Below are positions 49,001 through 50,784 of a DNA stretch of 50,784 nucleotides, piece after piece; within the stretch, counting starts at the first letter, position 1, and each line of letters begins with the position of its first letter. The DNA comes from Candidatus Omnitrophota bacterium (GTDB lineage Bacteria > Omnitrophota > Omnitrophia > Omnitrophales > Aquincolibacteriaceae): positions 1-50,784 of the forward strand of contig VFQY01000008.1 of NCBI GenBank assembly GCA_018883425.1, written 5' to 3'. A program made the position numbers and the translations under genes. The notes beneath the pieces were generated by a model that ran no database searches, was not told the DNA's origin, and worked only from the letters and a program-made list of their open reading frames with translations.

Positions 49001-49322
49001 AATAGTCCTGAGGAGATGCCGCAAGATGTTCTTTAAGAAAAAGATAGCGCGTTACATGGGTCGCCGTTCCTTCATCCCCGACGCCGAAAAGCATCTGGAT
49101 CAGTCTTGAGAGCGTCGTCACTCTTCGGTAAAAAAAACCTTTAAGCTGATCCTGCAGAACGAGCGTCATGACGCGTTCGGTATGCTCCGCCGACGGCAGA
49201 ACCAGGAAAACATCCTCACTGAGAGGATCGTGAGATTCTCGAAGAGTCCGCTGAAACTCCCTGAGAATGGAATAGGTCTTTCCCGAACCTGCGGGACCTG
49301 TCAGAAGAATTTTTCGGGTCAT
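46080..49322 (-). CDS. AddB-like helicase-nuclease subunit with PD-(D/E)XK domain and Fe-S cysteines
   Basis: GPAGSGKTYSILREFQ; AVTRARRRLFLSYP; GGKIDRIDLDSGRRRGTVLDYK; YAKCSFKYY ... CRRFCAYDSVC; 4-nt overlap with addA. Confidence 0.87.
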   Translation of the reverse strand: MTRKILLTGPAGSGKTYSILREFQRTLRESHDPLSEDVFLVLPSAEHTERVMTLVLQDQLKGFFYRRVTTLSRLIQMLFGVGDEGTATHVTRYLFLKEHLAASPQDYFREVQDTPGFLNLLLGFVTELKESLVPAELFRTRMNALKRLEPDLASKYEALAGLFEYYENELKRRGLRDPQDALAVYRERIKNQKNPRPRKIRKLWIDGFFDFSELQAAYIDELCELSEEVTVTLTLDDRPERAELFETALRTQTLLMQRGFEKQVLPARERDGFPQALSVVERHLFESPAPAKRPGIPSQDLQILEAVGVEGEVEMIARKIEQLRRSQDLRFSDFAVLLRNIGEYETVIRSTFPRYGIPFEIHEREKLSFAPAMRPVAALLRIFSEGWKIQDLMTFFKSGYVRTETDSSDSLEWASALENEALRRKILEGREGWLQDWQSGAFEQERLGKLSLLASVEDRLRSSRSFAEQKGILREAAERTFRIFQTPDTSQEHVRRDAASHRRFISLLDEIENSARGEALEIEALAERFFRLLELDLYSLHDHDRNRVQVYNVSLARQKEYEVVFAAGLLEKKFPVQIKEDPLLSDWERKLFNGLGTEACLKERLPSQSLERYLFYMAVTRARRRLFLSYPKLDLEGKSALASFYVAEVRALFQEALPETRQRLSRPFPELDEAVNLREAEMSLMGGFWDPLKSSGQAAPLLLETAAKLLESPVSREKIRKAFFEVRDELTDPEIRKKEPFRPWRTSSSALEDYAKCSFKYYAGRVLRLEDPEEDRNVKARGNILHYVLEHALRSWTGRPEIFLHPERALQEAYQLLEKALREFPLLCFRRYQYELEISELKDTLAFFLNLEIPRMRDSWLKPAFFELAFGLPGSEFPPLAIAVRGGKSVEIGGKIDRIDLDSGRRRGTVLDYKRTAKFSDKTLEAGTLLQLPIYSLVLERVLKIRSEGAELYSLTEGKRSGFYRESAKDLFPEGFFSRKKTLEEDGYAFVLDRAEAFIERFTQQREAMRFEPRPRDLMTCRRFCAYDSVCRVQKWKLETIEGEIKASDAAAMPRFFDENGKSRMPEKKNEAGEDSGSAL

Positions 49323-49340
49323 GGCTGAAGATCCGGAATT

Positions 49341-49754
49341 TCAGCGCGGCTGAAGTTCTTCGTAAACGGCGAAGGAATTTTCAGTTTCCCAGAGCGTCAC
49401 TTTCACGACAGGAAGCCCCATCGCCTTAGCCTCGCGGAAGATCCAGCGCGCAAGGGCTTCCGCTGTAGGGTTTTCGTCCATCAGCGCGACCGGCTCCCCG
49501 TTCTGAATCAAGAGTTCCGCCAGCGGATCTTTTCTGGAGAGAATCATGCGGTGATCAAGTTTTGAATTAATCCAGGCGCCCAGGGTCGATTTGATCTCGA
49601 AAAAATCCATCACCATGCCTTTTGCATCGAGGGTCGGACTGGCCAGTTCAACGACCGCCCGGCCGTTGTGGCCGTGCAAATGGGCGCATTTACCCACATA
49701 ATCTCTCAGGCGGTGTCCGTAACTAAAGTGAATCTCTCGGCCCACGGTGTACAT
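49341..49754 (-). CDS. queD: 6-carboxytetrahydropterin synthase (QueD/PTPS family)
   Basis: FSYGHRL...KCAHLHGHNG (CxxxHGH), KLDHRMIL, NPTAEALARWIF. Confidence 0.85.
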   Translation of the reverse strand: MYTVGREIHFSYGHRLRDYVGKCAHLHGHNGRAVVELASPTLDAKGMVMDFFEIKSTLGAWINSKLDHRMILSRKDPLAELLIQNGEPVALMDENPTAEALARWIFREAKAMGLPVVKVTLWETENSFAVYEELQPR

Positions 49755-49763
49755 AAGAACGCG

Positions 49764-50513
49764 CTAAGCGGCGCTGCATCCCCCGTCCACCGGCAGACAA
49801 ACACCCGTCACAAAGTCTGCGGATTCGCAAAAATAACGCACGGCTTCGCTGATATCAGAGGCCGATCCGAACCGTCCCAGAAGGGTTTTGGCCGCAGCGG
49901 CTTTCTCCCCGGCCGCAGTCATTCCTTTGGCTTTCAGAATGGGCCCGGGAGCGATACCGTTCACTTGAACGTGAGGCGCGAGTGCTTTCGCGAGACCCTG
50001 AGTCATCGAGACCAGCCCCGCTTTGGAGATCGCATAGGGCAGGTAGCGCGGATCCGGCCGCCAGGCCGTCCAATCCGCGAGATTGATGATTTTCCCCGCG
50101 CGCCGGCGGCACATGCGGAGTCCGAATTCGCGCGCCAAAAAAAAGGGTACCTTGAGATTTACCGTCTGAAAATCGTCCCAGTCTTTCTCGGTCAAGGATT
50201 CCAACGGGGTGGGATAAAAAATCGAGGCGTTATTGACCAGAATATCCACGGGAGGACACTTGCGGTCGAGATCACGGGCAAGATCCCGAATCTTTTTTTC
50301 AACACGTCCCTGGCGGAGATTAAACTCTGCGCGCACGGTCCAAGCGCTTCCGCCGGTCTTTTTAATTTTGACTTTCAAATTTTCGGCATCCTGCCAGGAT
50401 TGATTGGCATGAAGGATAACGCCGGCCCCTCGCGAGGCAAACATCAGCGCCGTCTCGCGTCCAAGACGTTTCGCCGCACCCGTGATAAAAACAGTTTTTC
50501 CTAGGAGGTTCAT
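49764..50513 (-). CDS. Short-chain dehydrogenase/reductase, pteridine-reductase-like
   Basis: VFITGAAKRLGRETALMFASRGAGVILHANQS, ILVNNASIFYPTPL, YAISKAGLVSMTQGLAKALAPHVQVNGIAPGPI. Confidence 0.88.
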   Translation of the reverse strand: MNLLGKTVFITGAAKRLGRETALMFASRGAGVILHANQSWQDAENLKVKIKKTGGSAWTVRAEFNLRQGRVEKKIRDLARDLDRKCPPVDILVNNASIFYPTPLESLTEKDWDDFQTVNLKVPFFLAREFGLRMCRRRAGKIINLADWTAWRPDPRYLPYAISKAGLVSMTQGLAKALAPHVQVNGIAPGPILKAKGMTAAGEKAAAAKTLLGRFGSASDISEAVRYFCESADFVTGVCLPVDGGCSAA

Positions 50514-50519
50514 TCCCGC

Positions 50520-50548
50520 ATGCTAGGGATTTCACACCCAAGAGTCAA
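50520..50548 (-). promoter_or_regulatory. Candidate promoter of the SDR gene
   Basis: Minus strand TTGACT (50543-50548), 17-bp spacer, TAGCAT (50520-50525); ATG at 50513. Confidence 0.5.
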
Positions 50549-50587
50549 GCACCGAGGAGACCTTTGTAAAGATCGTGGAAAAACGCA

Positions 50588-50784
50588 TTAGCCTCCCATG
50601 ACTGTGTGATCTTCCCACCAGGAAAGGACCTTGGCTTCGGGAGTGCCGGAACCTGCGATCTGCGTCATCGCCTTGTCAAAGTGGAGATTCCCTGAGCCGG
50701 TTTGCGAATAATTATTGGCGACTACGGCCCCATAAAAACTTCCCGAGCCAGAAACCGAAACATTCGAAAGCGGCGCGTAAACCC
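50588..50784 (-). CDS. C-terminal fragment of a PilX-like/DUF7305-type pilus protein (continues past right edge)
   Basis: Manual translation ...VYAPLSNVSVSGSGSFYGAVVANNYSQTGSGNLHFDKAMTQIAGSGTPEAKVLSWWEDHTVMGG*. Confidence 0.65.
   Translation of the reverse strand, partial: VYAPLSNVSVSGSGSFYGAVVANNYSQTGSGNLHFDKAMTQIAGSGTPEAKVLSWWEDHTVMGG

Noticed and set aside
47021-49322. Unusual Fe-S cysteine spacing (CRRFCAYDSVC) in the AddB-like protein
   Set aside because: C-x3-C-x5-C differs from the C-x2-C-x5-C I recall for B. subtilis AddB, but I cannot say it is rare in this family without an alignment.
1-50784. CRISPR arrays, transposons, prophage or known defence loci
   Set aside because: No direct-repeat arrays, transposase, integrase or phage genes were recognised; addAB is a housekeeping repair system.

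Overview
This 50.8 kb window is a gene-dense segment of a diderm bacterial chromosome. Most genes lie on the minus strand. Lineage cannot be fixed without a search; Omnitrophota-like is only a guess. Main contents, left to right: (i) an envelope operon of two large exported proteins that both end in Phe (likely outer-membrane barrels) plus a lipoprotein cut by the left edge; (ii) a lysine/leucine/arginine block: dapB-dapA-dapF, leuC-leuD (plus strand), lysA, then argH-G-F-D-B-J-C; (iii) an AsmA-like protein, rpsI-rplM, truA, asd, leuB, thiG, glgA and a stand-alone glycogen-binding domain protein; (iv) rpmB (plus strand), recJ, secDF-yajC, tgt-queA, tRNA-Arg(CCG), a SpoIID-like protein, a MEDS-domain protein and a peptidoglycan-binding lipoprotein; (v) trmI, a HAD phosphatase, an orphan CheY-like receiver, AddA/AddB-like nucleases, QueD and an SDR; (vi) the C-terminus of a PilX-like pilus protein at the right edge. 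No CRISPR array, transposon, prophage or rRNA was recognised. The most interesting signals are regulatory: a perfect TTGACA-N17-TATAAT promoter with a palindromic spacer in front of the arg operon; divergent rpmB/CBM48 promoters that share one -35 box; three genes (leuC, rpmB, SDR) whose -10 boxes sit so close to the ATG that leaderless mRNAs are predicted; two tiny upstream ORFs ending exactly at the next gene's start; and an unlisted 38-aa lipoprotein directly behind rpsI.
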